Positions 6,968-15,567 of a stretch of DNA of 64,000 bases are shown piece by piece. The translations under genes and the position numbers were made by a program. The DNA is from Sphingobacteriales bacterium (GTDB lineage: Bacteria; Bacteroidota; Bacteroidia; Chitinophagales; CAIOSU01): assembly GCA_027486795.1 (NCBI GenBank), contig JAIXOI010000053.1, forward strand, positions 1 through 64,000, given 5' to 3'. Every line of letters begins with the position of its first letter. Position 1 is the first letter of the stretch. The notes beneath the pieces were generated by a model. That model saw only the letters and a program-made list of their open reading frames with translations. It made no database searches and was not told the origin of the DNA.

Positions 6968-7834
6968 ATGAAACAGTGGTTGCAAAGCCTCCAACTCACC
7001 CCTGCCGAGCGCAATGGTAGCATTGTATTGATGCTGCTTATTGTTGCCATGTTGGGTGCTCGTTTGGCACTGTTGCTTTGGCAACCATCATTGCCTACCG
7101 GCAATTTAGCGGCTTACCAGCAAGATATAGCCGCTTTTGAGGCTGATACTTTGCTAGAACTAAACACGGCCAGTATCGAATCGTTGGAAGAATTGCCGGG
7201 CATTGGTCCCTCAATGGCAGAGAAAATAATTGCATACCGAACCGAAGTAGGCGGGTTTTCATACATCGAGCAGTTAATGGAAATTCCAGGCATTGGCGAA
7301 GCCAAATTAAACGGACTTAGGCCTTATGTAAGCATTGATAAAACTTTGGCAAAAATATTGATTAAAAAGCCCGACCATTTTTTAGTGCAAGACACTATCC
7401 AGAAACAAACCACAACGTTAGATACGTTGCCGCTTTGGCCCGTTAAATTGAAACTTGGAGAAAAATTGGAGCTGAACACTGCCAAAATTGAAGACCTGCA
7501 GCGGTTGCCTGGTATTGGTTTGGCTTTTGCCCAACGGATACACGATTACAGAACCCGACTGGGCGGTTACTATAGCACGGAGCAGGTAAAGGAAGTGAGC
7601 GGTATGGGGGCGAGCAAGTTTCAGGCTTTGTTGCCCTACTTAAACCTTAACAAGGGCCTTATTCGCAAACTCGATGTGAACACTGCCAAAGAGCAAGTGC
7701 TACTGGCGCATCCATATTGCCAAGCGGTCTGGGCTGCTGCACTCATCAGTGGCCGACCATATACCCATCTGCAAGATATACCCCAAAACAACCTTGATAA
7801 GCGCATTCTGCCTTATTTAACTGTTGGAAAGTAA
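6968..7834 (+). CDS. Membrane-anchored ComEA-like helix-hairpin-helix protein
   Basis: 288 aa. One N-terminal transmembrane segment (about 18-38, IVLMLLIVAMLGARLALLLW) is followed by two clear ComEA-type helix-hairpin-helix pairs, each beginning LNTAxIExLxxLPGIG and ending with a second GIG or GMG turn. A third, degenerate unit starts LDVNTAKEQVLL. Such domains bind double-stranded DNA without sequence preference, and ComEA delivers DNA for uptake, so a DNA-uptake or envelope DNA-binding role is plausible. A TATCTTTC box ends 5 nt before the ATG, suggesting a nearly leaderless mRNA. No other competence genes are adjacent. Confidence 0.8.
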   Translation: MKQWLQSLQLTPAERNGSIVLMLLIVAMLGARLALLLWQPSLPTGNLAAYQQDIAAFEADTLLELNTASIESLEELPGIGPSMAEKIIAYRTEVGGFSYIEQLMEIPGIGEAKLNGLRPYVSIDKTLAKILIKKPDHFLVQDTIQKQTTTLDTLPLWPVKLKLGEKLELNTAKIEDLQRLPGIGLAFAQRIHDYRTRLGGYYSTEQVKEVSGMGASKFQALLPYLNLNKGLIRKLDVNTAKEQVLLAHPYCQAVWAAALISGRPYTHLQDIPQNNLDKRILPYLTVGK

Positions 7835-7946
7835 ATGCTTTTTATCACTGTTAATCAACTAATAACCCATATACCTACAACTAACCTCCCTTTGGTTATC
7901 AAGCATAAAATGCGGATATTTGCCCTGCTTTGAAGCCTTATTAGTT

Positions 7947-8477
7947 ATGTATTTGTTAGAAGAACGCGTTAAGCAAGCCATCCGCAATGTGCCCAACTTT
8001 CCGAAGCAGGGTATACAGTTTAAGGACATTACACCTATACTGATGGATGTGAACCTTTGCAAAGACATTGTACAGGAATACAAAGACCTAATCAAATTTG
8101 AGGTTGATGCCATTGTGGCCATTGAGAGCCGTGGTTTCTTTTTTGGTACATTGTTGGCCGATAGATTAAATGTACCGTTTATCCCTATACGGAAAGAAGG
8201 AAAGCTACCAGGCGATTGCGTAAAGTATACATACGATTTAGAATATGGTTCGGCCACCGTTGAGTTGCACAAAGGCTTCATTAAGCCAGGCATGAAAATT
8301 TTAATTCATGATGACCTTTTGGCAACAGGCGGCACCGTAACCGCTGCCGCCGAGTTAGTAAAAATGGAAGGTGGCGAAGTGGCTGGATTTTCGTTTCTCG
8401 TAAACCTTAGCTTCCTTTCAGGCGTTAATGTTATTGAAAAATATAGCAGCAATGTATTGAGTATAGTTACGTATTGA
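7947..8477 (+). CDS. apt: Adenine phosphoribosyltransferase
   Basis: 176 aa. It converts adenine and PRPP to AMP in purine salvage. The PRPP-binding loop ILIHDDLLATGGT, the upstream VAIESRGFFFG block and PIRKEGKLPG are all present, and the length is the usual one. ATG 7947 (MYLLEERVKQAI) is chosen because the conserved N-terminal helix begins there. An upstream ATG at 7920 adds an unconserved MPCFEALLV. It is a single gene. A heptamer palindrome (8486-8559) occupies the spacer to the next gene. Confidence 0.95.
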   Translation: MYLLEERVKQAIRNVPNFPKQGIQFKDITPILMDVNLCKDIVQEYKDLIKFEVDAIVAIESRGFFFGTLLADRLNVPFIPIRKEGKLPGDCVKYTYDLEYGSATVELHKGFIKPGMKILIHDDLLATGGTVTAAAELVKMEGGEVAGFSFLVNLSFLSGVNVIEKYSSNVLSIVTY

Positions 8478-8485
8478 AGGGTTTT

Positions 8486-8559
8486 ATGTACAAAGTACAA
8501 TGTAAAAGCCTCAGTGATTGATATAACAACGATTAAATTGTACCTCGTACTTCGTACAT
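8486..8559. repeat. Heptamer palindrome, copy A
   Basis: The left arm ATGTACAAAGTACAATGTA (8486-8504) and right arm ATTGTACCTCGTACTTCGTA (8537-8556, extending to 8559) are inverted relatives built from 7-nt units TACRANN. The element ends 26 nt before the acyl-CoA dehydrogenase start. It shares a 15-nt identical stretch (ACAAAGTACAATGTA) with copy B at 23568-23600. Confidence 0.6.
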
Positions 8560-8585
8560 CATTATAACCCGAAAACACCAATAAT

Positions 8586-9755
8586 ATGTCTTTAGTAGCT
8601 GAAAACAATGCCACCATGAACTTTGAAGTGAGCGAAAACCAAAAGATGGTTGCCCAAATGGCTCGTGACTTTGCCGAGCGCGAAATACGCCCGAATATCA
8701 TGAAATGGGACGAAAGCCAAGAGTTTCCTCGCGAGGTATTTACCAAAATGGGTAAGCTTGGCCTATTGGGCGTACTGGTACCCGAAACATACGGTGGTGC
8801 TGGCTTTGGCTACATGGAATATATTACAGCCATTGTAGAGATTTCAAAGGTTTGTGGTTCGGTTGGCTTAAGCATGGCGGCGCACAACTCATTGTGCACT
8901 AATCATATACTAGAGTTTGCCAACGAAGAGCAAAAGCAACAGTACTTACCCAAACTAGCCACTGGCGAGCACATTGGTGCTTGGGCGTTGACAGAGCCTA
9001 ATACCGGCAGCGATGCCATGCGCATGAAGGTAACCGCCAAACAAGATGGCGACTACTGGGTGCTTAACGGTGCGAAGCGTTTTATTACGCACGGTATAGC
9101 TGGCGATATTGTTTTGGTTATTGCCCGCACCGGCGAGTTGCTGGATAGCCATGGTATGACTGCATTTATTGTAGAGCGTGGCACCGAAGGCCTTTTGGCT
9201 GGTAAAAAAGAAGATAAACTTGGCATGCGCGCCAGCGAAACTGCCGAAGTGATATTCGATAATTGCCGTGTACACAACAGCCAAGTTTGCGGCAAAGTAG
9301 GCGACGGCTTTATACAAGCCATGAAGATTTTGGATGGTGGCCGTATCTCTATCGCTGCCCTTTCTATCGGTATTGCTAAAGGTGCTTTTGAGGCATCGGT
9401 AAAGTATAGCAAAGAACGCGAGCAATTTGGGCAGCCTATCTCCAATTTCCAAGGCATTGCCTTCAAGTTGGCCGATATGGCAACCAAAATCGAAGCTTCG
9501 GAGCTATTGACCTACCAAGCGGGCGACATGAAAAACCGCAAGCAAAAAATGACCATACAAGGTGCTATGGCTAAATACTACGCCAGCGAAACTTGTGTAG
9601 AAGTTAGCACCGATGCGGTACAGATTTTTGGTGGCTACGGCTACATTAAAGAGTACCCAGTAGAAAAATTCTACCGCGATAGCAAGCTTTGCACCATTGG
9701 CGAAGGCACCAGCGAAATACAGAAAGTGGTTATCAGCCGAGAATTGTTGAAGTAA
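8586..9755 (+). CDS. Acyl-CoA dehydrogenase
   Basis: 389 aa, the full family length. This FAD enzyme performs the first oxidation of fatty-acyl or branched-chain acyl-CoA beta-oxidation and passes electrons to ETF. It has the helical N-terminal domain, the beta domain with WALTEPNTGSDA and the C-terminal four-helix bundle with RxQFGQPISxFQ. The predicted catalytic base is Glu373 in GEGTSEIQ, the position used by short-chain and butyryl-CoA-type enzymes. The best guess is a short-chain or 2-methylacyl-CoA enzyme. A strong terminator follows. Confidence 0.93.
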   Translation: MSLVAENNATMNFEVSENQKMVAQMARDFAEREIRPNIMKWDESQEFPREVFTKMGKLGLLGVLVPETYGGAGFGYMEYITAIVEISKVCGSVGLSMAAHNSLCTNHILEFANEEQKQQYLPKLATGEHIGAWALTEPNTGSDAMRMKVTAKQDGDYWVLNGAKRFITHGIAGDIVLVIARTGELLDSHGMTAFIVERGTEGLLAGKKEDKLGMRASETAEVIFDNCRVHNSQVCGKVGDGFIQAMKILDGGRISIAALSIGIAKGAFEASVKYSKEREQFGQPISNFQGIAFKLADMATKIEASELLTYQAGDMKNRKQKMTIQGAMAKYYASETCVEVSTDAVQIFGGYGYIKEYPVEKFYRDSKLCTIGEGTSEIQKVVISRELLK

Positions 9756-9782
9756 GCATTTCTTACTTTCTGATATAAAAAG

Positions 9783-9814
9783 AACAGGCCGCAACTAGAG
9801 TTGTGGCCTGTTTT
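9783..9814. terminator. Bidirectional intrinsic terminator
   Basis: A 13-bp stem, AACAGGCCGCAAC (9783-9795) and GTTGTGGCCTGTT (9800-9812) with loop TAGA and one G-U pair, is flanked by T-rich and A-rich runs. It lies between the convergent acyl-CoA dehydrogenase and methyltransferase genes and can serve both. Confidence 0.85.
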
Positions 9815-9854
9815 AGTTTATCAATATTGATAGCGTTAGCTATTCTGCTTGTCC

Positions 9855-11024
9855 TTATTCTTTTAATTCCCTCGGTTCCCCACCACCTTTCTTACTACCG
9901 GCATACAAATCAAACCTATTGAAGCGGCACTCTAGCGGACCATTGAATAGCGGTATTTTACGCGATGGGCGCAGGCCTACAAACTTCAGGGCATCAAGGT
10001 TTGCACTCAATACCCATGCTTGCCAACCGCTGTATTGCCTTTTCAATGTATCGCCAATAGATTTGTAGAAGGCAATGATATCGTCTTTTTCTATACGGTC
10101 GCCATACGGTGGGTTAATAATCATCATACCACCTTCGGCCGGTGCATTGGGATTTTGCTCAAAGGCCACCTGTTTAAGCACCACGGCATCTTCCAGTTCG
10201 GCACTTTCGAGGTTTTGGCGGGTTTCGTCCAACGCCTGCATTGATACATCAGAGCCAAAAATCTGCACATCGCTAGGTCGTTCGGCATTTCGGGCTTCCT
10301 TTTGAATGCTTAGGAACAAAGGCTTATCAAAATCGGGCCAATGGGTAAAGCCAAAATCATCCCTATACAGCCCTGGAGCAATGTTGCGGGCAATAAGTGC
10401 CGCTTCGGTAAGGATGGTGCCCGAGCCACACATCGGGTCGTATAGTGGCTGCTTTTGGTCCCAGCCGCTCAAGAGTATCATACCGGCTGCCAAGCATTCG
10501 CTCAAAGGGGCTTTAAATATGGCCACTTTGTAACCACGCTTGTGCAAACTCTCTCCAGAGCTATCCAAAAAGAAAGTCATTTGGTCGTTGAAGATATGCA
10601 CCTGTATAGATACATCAGGAAAGTCGACATTCACGTTCGGGCGTTCACCGTGGCGGCGCCTAAACTGGTCGGCAATAGCATCCTTCACCTTTTGCGACAC
10701 AAACAAGGTGTGGTTGAAAAGCGCAGAATTAATGCTTGTGTGTATGGCAAAAGTTTGGTCGAGTGCCAAATAGTGCCCCCAATCTACCTCTAAGGCGGCT
10801 TTGTACAAGCCCTCATCGTTTTGGGCTTTGGTAGTATGTATGGGCACCAAAATGCGGGTTGCGGTGCGCAGCCAAAGATTGGCTTTGTATAGCATGGCTT
10901 TATCGCCGCTAAAGCCCACGGCACGGTTGTGCATTTCAATATCACTGGCTCCCAAGTTTCGTAGCTCTTGCGCCAGCACTTCCTCTAGGCCTAATAGGGT
11001 TTTGGCTATGTATTTGGTATTCAT
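9855..11024 (-). CDS. THUMP-domain RNA guanine-N2 methyltransferase (RlmL type)
   Basis: 389 aa. A THUMP RNA-binding domain (about 50-150) precedes a Rossmann methyltransferase domain with the SAM motif DPMCGSGT and the catalytic NPPYG tetrad region. This matches the N-terminal half of RlmKL and stand-alone RlmL, which make m2G2445 in 23S rRNA. The extra RlmK half is absent, as is usual outside gammaproteobacteria. The target base is inferred from family. A TAATTTCA box ends exactly 4 nt before the ATG, suggesting a leaderless mRNA. Confidence 0.88.
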   Translation of the reverse strand: MNTKYIAKTLLGLEEVLAQELRNLGASDIEMHNRAVGFSGDKAMLYKANLWLRTATRILVPIHTTKAQNDEGLYKAALEVDWGHYLALDQTFAIHTSINSALFNHTLFVSQKVKDAIADQFRRRHGERPNVNVDFPDVSIQVHIFNDQMTFFLDSSGESLHKRGYKVAIFKAPLSECLAAGMILLSGWDQKQPLYDPMCGSGTILTEAALIARNIAPGLYRDDFGFTHWPDFDKPLFLSIQKEARNAERPSDVQIFGSDVSMQALDETRQNLESAELEDAVVLKQVAFEQNPNAPAEGGMMIINPPYGDRIEKDDIIAFYKSIGDTLKRQYSGWQAWVLSANLDALKFVGLRPSRKIPLFNGPLECRFNRFDLYAGSKKGGGEPRELKE

Positions 11025-11074
11025 GCTGTGAAATTACGGCTTTATTTTTCCTGCACTATCAATCCGCATCAAAA

Positions 11075-11111
11075 CAAAAAGCCATTGCACTTGGGGTACA
11101 ATGGCTTTTTG
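11075..11111 (-). terminator. Intrinsic terminator after the coiled-coil protein gene
   Basis: A perfect 13-bp stem, CAAAAAGCCATTG (11075-11087) and CAATGGCTTTTTG (11099-11111), is followed on the minus strand by TTTTG. It separates the coiled-coil gene from the methyltransferase gene downstream. Confidence 0.85.
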
Positions 11112-11149
11112 TAGTTCAATATTGGCATCGGCCTAAAGCATCAACACTA

Positions 11150-12034
11150 TCAATTATAGCTCAACAGCTCGTCTTCAAGCACTTTTATTTTTCCTTTCTG
11201 CTCGGCTATTTGCTTTTGTTTATTTTCCAGTTCTACCTCTTTGTTCTTAATCTCTTGTTCCGCATTTCGCACATCTGTATCGCACTTTACGTTGGCTTTG
11301 TACAGCTTTTCTTTGTCTTTTATTATACTTGAAAGCTCTTTCTCGAGCGTTTTAAGGTTTTTCTCTTCGGCTTTTTTAGCCTCAGGCGATAATTTGGCCG
11401 CTTCGTTAACTTTTTTCTTTTGCTCCTGTATTTGCTCCCTCACCCGTTCTTGGTCTGATTCGTTGGTGGCAATTTTGTTGGTATTCTCGTCAATTTCCAA
11501 CTTGCTTTTGGTGATACCTTGGCTGAGTTTTTCTAGATCTTTCGAAAGCGATGAATAGTCCTTTTCAAAGCTTTTCAGCACGTCTTCTGCCGCATCAATT
11601 TGGTTTTTGATGGTTACCTTACGCTGGGATTTGGCAAAATCGTAAACAAATTTTTCCGATTGCGCAAATATTGAGGGCCTATCGCTGCTTACAAATCCTA
11701 CGGAATCTTTAAAGAAAAAATCAACCACTACACCTTCGGTAGTAGCAATAGTGCGGGCGTAAATATCAACCGTGTCTTGTGTAATTTTTGGTAATATGGT
11801 ATGCAACATCACCCATTCGTTATTCGCCTTTACGGGCTTGGTGCGGCTCTTTCCTTGCAGTAGTTCGGCTAGCCCTATTTCAACGGTCTTTACGTCGGCT
11901 TTGGGCAGTAGTATGGTAAATCCAGGCTGTTCGCCTTGGCTCATATTGCGTTTTACAGCTTCAACTTTAACGTCTTGGGCAGCCAAAAAGGCCACATTGA
12001 ATAGCAATAGTGTTGCTAGAGATAGAGTTTTCAT
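11150..12034 (-). CDS. Secreted coiled-coil protein of unknown function
   Basis: 294 aa, not recognised. It has a signal peptide (MKTLSLATLLLFNVAFLAAQ), a globular N-terminal part of about 110 residues (TILLPKADVKTVEIGLAELL onward), and then a long charged coiled coil from about 135 to 285, rich in E, K, Q and N. It is therefore an exported, probably periplasmic, rod-shaped protein. The gene stands alone and is followed by a strong terminator. Confidence 0.8.
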   Translation of the reverse strand: MKTLSLATLLLFNVAFLAAQDVKVEAVKRNMSQGEQPGFTILLPKADVKTVEIGLAELLQGKSRTKPVKANNEWVMLHTILPKITQDTVDIYARTIATTEGVVVDFFFKDSVGFVSSDRPSIFAQSEKFVYDFAKSQRKVTIKNQIDAAEDVLKSFEKDYSSLSKDLEKLSQGITKSKLEIDENTNKIATNESDQERVREQIQEQKKKVNEAAKLSPEAKKAEEKNLKTLEKELSSIIKDKEKLYKANVKCDTDVRNAEQEIKNKEVELENKQKQIAEQKGKIKVLEDELLSYN

Positions 12035-12140
12035 ACAGTTATGGTTTAAAACCTAGTAAAGATAACCAAGACTAGTTGATATTAAGTTTTAATATTGCCT
12101 GTTTAGCGGAAAATGGAGTTGAACTGTTGGATTATACTAC

Positions 12141-12584
12141 TCAACCATATTTTGCGCCAGGGCCTTTGCCCAGCATACGGCGCAAAATACCTAACTGCCC
12201 GCTGTGCATAGTTTCGTGGTATGCCATAAACACTATCTTATCCTCGGTATCAAGCCCCTCATCTAGCTTATCTATCAAATCCGCCAATTGTTTTTGGGTA
12301 TCCTCATAAAGCAACTTTAGCTGCTCAATAGGTAAAGCTGTTTCGCTGTTGGGCACCGTATTATAGTCATACAGTGCTTTATACACTTCTTCATCAGGGC
12401 GCGGGTGGCCAAGTAGCTTCAAAGTGCGCAAGCGGTAGCGCACTATATGCCCCAGCACCCAATTGATGCTGCTGCCGCCATTAGGTGAGGTTTGCAGGCT
12501 TTCCTCATGGCTAACATCGGCAAGGTTGCCTGTTACCACAAAATGGTTTCGCTCGAAAAAAGATTTTACATGTTTGCTAAGCAT
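12141..12584 (-). CDS. DinB-family protein
   Basis: 147 aa from ATG 12584. An upstream in-frame ATG at 12632 precedes 16 unconserved residues. The four-helix DinB/YfiT fold is indicated by a histidine triad typical of the metal site: GHIVRYR in helix 2 and HETMHSGQ near the C-terminus. The superfamily includes thiol transferases and damage-induced proteins of unknown activity. A second DinB-family gene is at 34304-34870, but the two are not close relatives by eye. Confidence 0.78.
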   Translation of the reverse strand: MLSKHVKSFFERNHFVVTGNLADVSHEESLQTSPNGGSSINWVLGHIVRYRLRTLKLLGHPRPDEEVYKALYDYNTVPNSETALPIEQLKLLYEDTQKQLADLIDKLDEGLDTEDKIVFMAYHETMHSGQLGILRRMLGKGPGAKYG

Positions 12585-12664
12585 TGGTTCTGTTTTGGTT
12601 GTTAATTTAAACTTAATACTGCCAAAAGCCACAACTTATAACCCTAAAAAAGTAACTTAGATGT

Positions 12665-13534
12665 ATGTTGAAACGCAAATGGTTACTATTACTGCTGGCT
12701 CCCTTGGCTTTGCTGCTCATTGGCTGGGGCGCTTTTGCTTATGACCCTATACCCACCGATGCCATGAACCCCAAACCAGCCATTATTGCGCACCGAGGTG
12801 CATCGGGCTCTGCGCCCGAAAACACCTTGTCTGCATTTAAGAAGGCGCTGGAAATTGGCGTGGATTATGTGGAACTGGATATACACTTGAGTAAGGACGG
12901 TGAGATAATAGTAATACATGATGCTACCCTTGACCGCACCACCAATGGCTCTGGCGCCGTGCAAGACAAAACCTTGGCCGAGCTACAACAACTGGATGCT
13001 GGTAGCTGGTATGGCGAGGCCTTTAAAAACGAACCTTTGCCTACTTTGCGCCAGGTACTAGAGTTGGTAAACGGTCGCACCAAAGTGCTTATAGAGATTA
13101 AGGGCCCATCTAAAGAAGGCTTATATGCAGGTATTGAGCAAAAGACTTTGAACCTGATTAAAGAATTTAATGCCTATAGCTGGTGCGAGATGCAGAGCTT
13201 TCACCCAGAAGTTGTGGAGCATTGGCTGGCTATTGATACCCAAGTAACGGTATACCAACTTATAGTAGGTGCCATGGCTGGCGTATCATACGACGACCAA
13301 GTGCGCTGGGGCAATAGCATTGGCAAAGATGGCCGTGTAGCGGGCATAAACCCAAACTTGAAGTTTGCTCATGCTAAATACATTAAAAAGCTGCACCAAG
13401 CTGGTTATGTATGTTTTGTTTGGACGGTAAACGAAACCGAGGATATGCAAACCTTGATGCGTAAAGGTGTTGATGGCATCATTACTAACTACCCTGAAAA
13501 GCTGAAGAAGCTAATTGAAGAAAGGGCGAAATAA
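12665..13534 (+). CDS. Glycerophosphodiester phosphodiesterase
   Basis: 289 aa. A hydrophobic N-terminus (6-26) anchors or exports it. The GDPD barrel carries His43-Arg44 (AHRGASG), Glu52 (PENT), Glu70 and Asp72 (VELDIHLSKDG) and His85 (IHDATLD), so the metal and catalytic residues are complete. It hydrolyses glycerophosphodiesters to sn-glycerol 3-phosphate and an alcohol, salvaging phospholipid headgroups. A TAACTTAG box ends 4 nt before the ATG, another putative leaderless start. Confidence 0.92.
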   Translation: MLKRKWLLLLLAPLALLLIGWGAFAYDPIPTDAMNPKPAIIAHRGASGSAPENTLSAFKKALEIGVDYVELDIHLSKDGEIIVIHDATLDRTTNGSGAVQDKTLAELQQLDAGSWYGEAFKNEPLPTLRQVLELVNGRTKVLIEIKGPSKEGLYAGIEQKTLNLIKEFNAYSWCEMQSFHPEVVEHWLAIDTQVTVYQLIVGAMAGVSYDDQVRWGNSIGKDGRVAGINPNLKFAHAKYIKKLHQAGYVCFVWTVNETEDMQTLMRKGVDGIITNYPEKLKKLIEERAK

Positions 13535-13593
13535 TTGACCAATTTGGAAATGTGCAAATTTGAAAATGACCTACTGGTGTTTTTCTCTTTTGC

Positions 13594-14730
13594 TCAATAC
13601 CCCTTTAACACCTCATCTACAATAATATTAAAGTCATTGGTATGTTGGTTAGCGGCATCTCCCATATCGTGGTGGCCAAGGCGAACCACCACTATGTTTT
13701 TTTTTTTTTTTTTTATGATGTACTGCCCCAAAATACCGTGCTGTGCAAATACGGGCGTACCACGATTGGGGTCAATCCAAAACGAATAGCCGTAATAGTC
13801 TACAAACGTCCCTTTAGTTGCCAAGCTTACAAACGAAGAGTCGAGTATTTGCGTGCCGTTCCAATTGCCTTGGTGCACCATTAGCTTGCCAAAGCGGGCA
13901 AAATCTCGGGCATTGGAGTTAAAGCAGCAGTAAGCCAGCTCCGTGCCGCCCTCATGGTCGAGGTGCCAAAGGGCATCGTTTTTGGCCTGAAGGGGCACCC
14001 ATAGCCACTCTGATGCCAGTGTGGCTAAAGGTTTGCCGGTAGCCTTCATTATGGCCATGGCCAATAGTTGTGTTGAGCCACTTTGGTAGTTAAAGGCTTG
14101 CCCTGGTTTGTCAACTATCGGCAGTTGTAGCACTAGATTTTCTAAATCATTGCCATAGTAGGCTTTGGCGGTAACGGTAAATGGGCTTGTATAATGCTCG
14201 TCCCAATCGAGGCCCGACGACATGGTGGAGAGGTGCCACAGTTGCAGCTCGTTGGCATACTGGCCAGTTATGCTTGGCAAAATTTCTTTAACGGGTTGTT
14301 GCCAACTGGTAAAGAAGCCTTTCTGGATAGCTATTTGCGCCAGCATGGTTACTATACTCTTGGCCATAGAGAACGAGTTAGAACGCGAGCTATCGCTATA
14401 CCCATCCCAATAATATTCCTGTATAATACTATCGTTTTTTACAATTAAAAACGCCACGCTTTCGGTTTCTTCCAAGGTTTGGGTCAAGCGCTCCGATAGT
14501 TTGTCTTGGTTGTATTGCTGGTGGATGGGCCAATCCCAATTGGTGCTAGCGGCGGGCACTTCGCGCGTATCGAAGTATTTGGCATCGCCAATAGAGGCTG
14601 AGTTGTAGCCCCTCAAATAGCTTGCACCAAAGGCTTTTATGAGGTAGCCATTGCCCGTAAAATGGGCTATTGATAGCAACAGCACAGCTGCTATTGCCGT
14701 GCCTAACAATACTCTTACTAGCGTTTTCAT
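13594..14730 (-). CDS. Serine hydrolase of the class C beta-lactamase family with a poly-lysine insert
   Basis: 378 aa from ATG 14730, with a transmembrane or signal segment at about 3-22. The beta-lactamase/transpeptidase-like fold is marked by SMAKS (SxxK nucleophile) and YQSG (YxN-like). The third box is modified: in HGILGQYIIKKKKKKNIVVV six consecutive lysines are encoded by an uninterrupted A18 tract at the place where a short turn normally sits. The frame is intact here, but slippage would truncate the last ~45 residues. It probably acts in the periplasm on peptides, esters or cell wall fragments; the substrate is unknown. Confidence 0.85.
   Translation of the reverse strand: MKTLVRVLLGTAIAAVLLLSIAHFTGNGYLIKAFGASYLRGYNSASIGDAKYFDTREVPAASTNWDWPIHQQYNQDKLSERLTQTLEETESVAFLIVKNDSIIQEYYWDGYSDSSRSNSFSMAKSIVTMLAQIAIQKGFFTSWQQPVKEILPSITGQYANELQLWHLSTMSSGLDWDEHYTSPFTVTAKAYYGNDLENLVLQLPIVDKPGQAFNYQSGSTQLLAMAIMKATGKPLATLASEWLWVPLQAKNDALWHLDHEGGTELAYCCFNSNARDFARFGKLMVHQGNWNGTQILDSSFVSLATKGTFVDYYGYSFWIDPNRGTPVFAQHGILGQYIIKKKKKNIVVVRLGHHDMGDAANQHTNDFNIIVDEVLKGY
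13697..13714. repeat. T18/A18 homopolymer inside a coding sequence
   Basis: Eighteen consecutive T on the plus strand, read as AAA codons in the serine hydrolase gene on the minus strand. Tracts this long are highly slippage-prone. Confidence 0.95.
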
Positions 14731-14860
14731 ATACCGTATTTGTATACCAAAATACGGATTTTGAAACAATGAGAGGGTGGATTACAGACTCACCTCTTCG
14801 TATTCAAATTGTCTCGCACAAGGCGCCGATGGGTTAGTTGTGATGTGAGCAACGTATTTC

Positions 14861-15562
14861 TTACTCCCCCGTCATTAACTTATAGCCAGTGCCGTGCACG
14901 TTTACTATTTCAACGCTAGGGTCTTCTTTCAGGTATTTACGCAGCTTGGTAATGAATACGTCCATGCTGCGGCCGGTAAAGTAGTTATCATTGCCCCAAA
15001 TCAGTTTCAAGGCAATTTCGCGCTCCAGTACCCGGTTTTTGTTGAGGGCCAATAGCTTCAACAACTCAGCTTCTTTGGTAGTAAGGTTGGTGCTCTCGCC
15101 ATTATGAGCCAGGCGCTGCGAAGGGTAATCAAACTCATAAATACCCAACTGGAAAACTTTCTTTTCTTCAGGCTGGCCGCTGGTGCCTTTACTGCGGCGC
15201 AATACGGCCTCAACGCGCAATTCCAGCTCTTCCATACTGAAGGGCTTGGTAATATAGTCGTCGCCACCCAATTTAAAAGCTTCTATCTTATCTTCCTTCA
15301 TGCTCTTGGCCGTAAGAAAAATAATAGGCGTATTGGTATCGGTTTTGCGAACCTGCTTGGTAAAGGTCAGGCCATCCATTTTCGGCATCATAATATCTAC
15401 TATGCAGATATCGAAAGACGCTTCGTTGTATGTTTTCAATCCCAACTCGCCGTCTTCGCGAAGGGTTACATGGTAGCCCTTGTGCTGCAAAAACTCTTGC
15501 AACACAAATCCCAAGTTTGGGTCGTCTTCAAGCAGTAATATTTTTGAGGGTATTGTTTCCAT
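14861..15562 (-). CDS. rprY: OmpR-family response regulator (RprY-like)
   Basis: 233 aa. A receiver domain with acidic pocket LEDD, phosphoacceptor Asp56 (CIVDIMMPKMDG) and Lys in ITKPFS is followed by a winged-helix DNA-binding domain (about 135-230) with SMDVFITKLRKYL and the C-terminal VHGTGYKL. It is encoded 5 nt downstream of its histidine kinase. The sequence and pairing match RprXY of Bacteroides, a system linked to envelope stress and Na+-translocating NADH dehydrogenase regulation. The symbol is assigned by resemblance. Confidence 0.85.
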   Translation of the reverse strand: METIPSKILLLEDDPNLGFVLQEFLQHKGYHVTLREDGELGLKTYNEASFDICIVDIMMPKMDGLTFTKQVRKTDTNTPIIFLTAKSMKEDKIEAFKLGGDDYITKPFSMEELELRVEAVLRRSKGTSGQPEEKKVFQLGIYEFDYPSQRLAHNGESTNLTTKEAELLKLLALNKNRVLEREIALKLIWGNDNYFTGRSMDVFITKLRKYLKEDPSVEIVNVHGTGYKLMTGE

Positions 15563-15567
15563 GTAGT

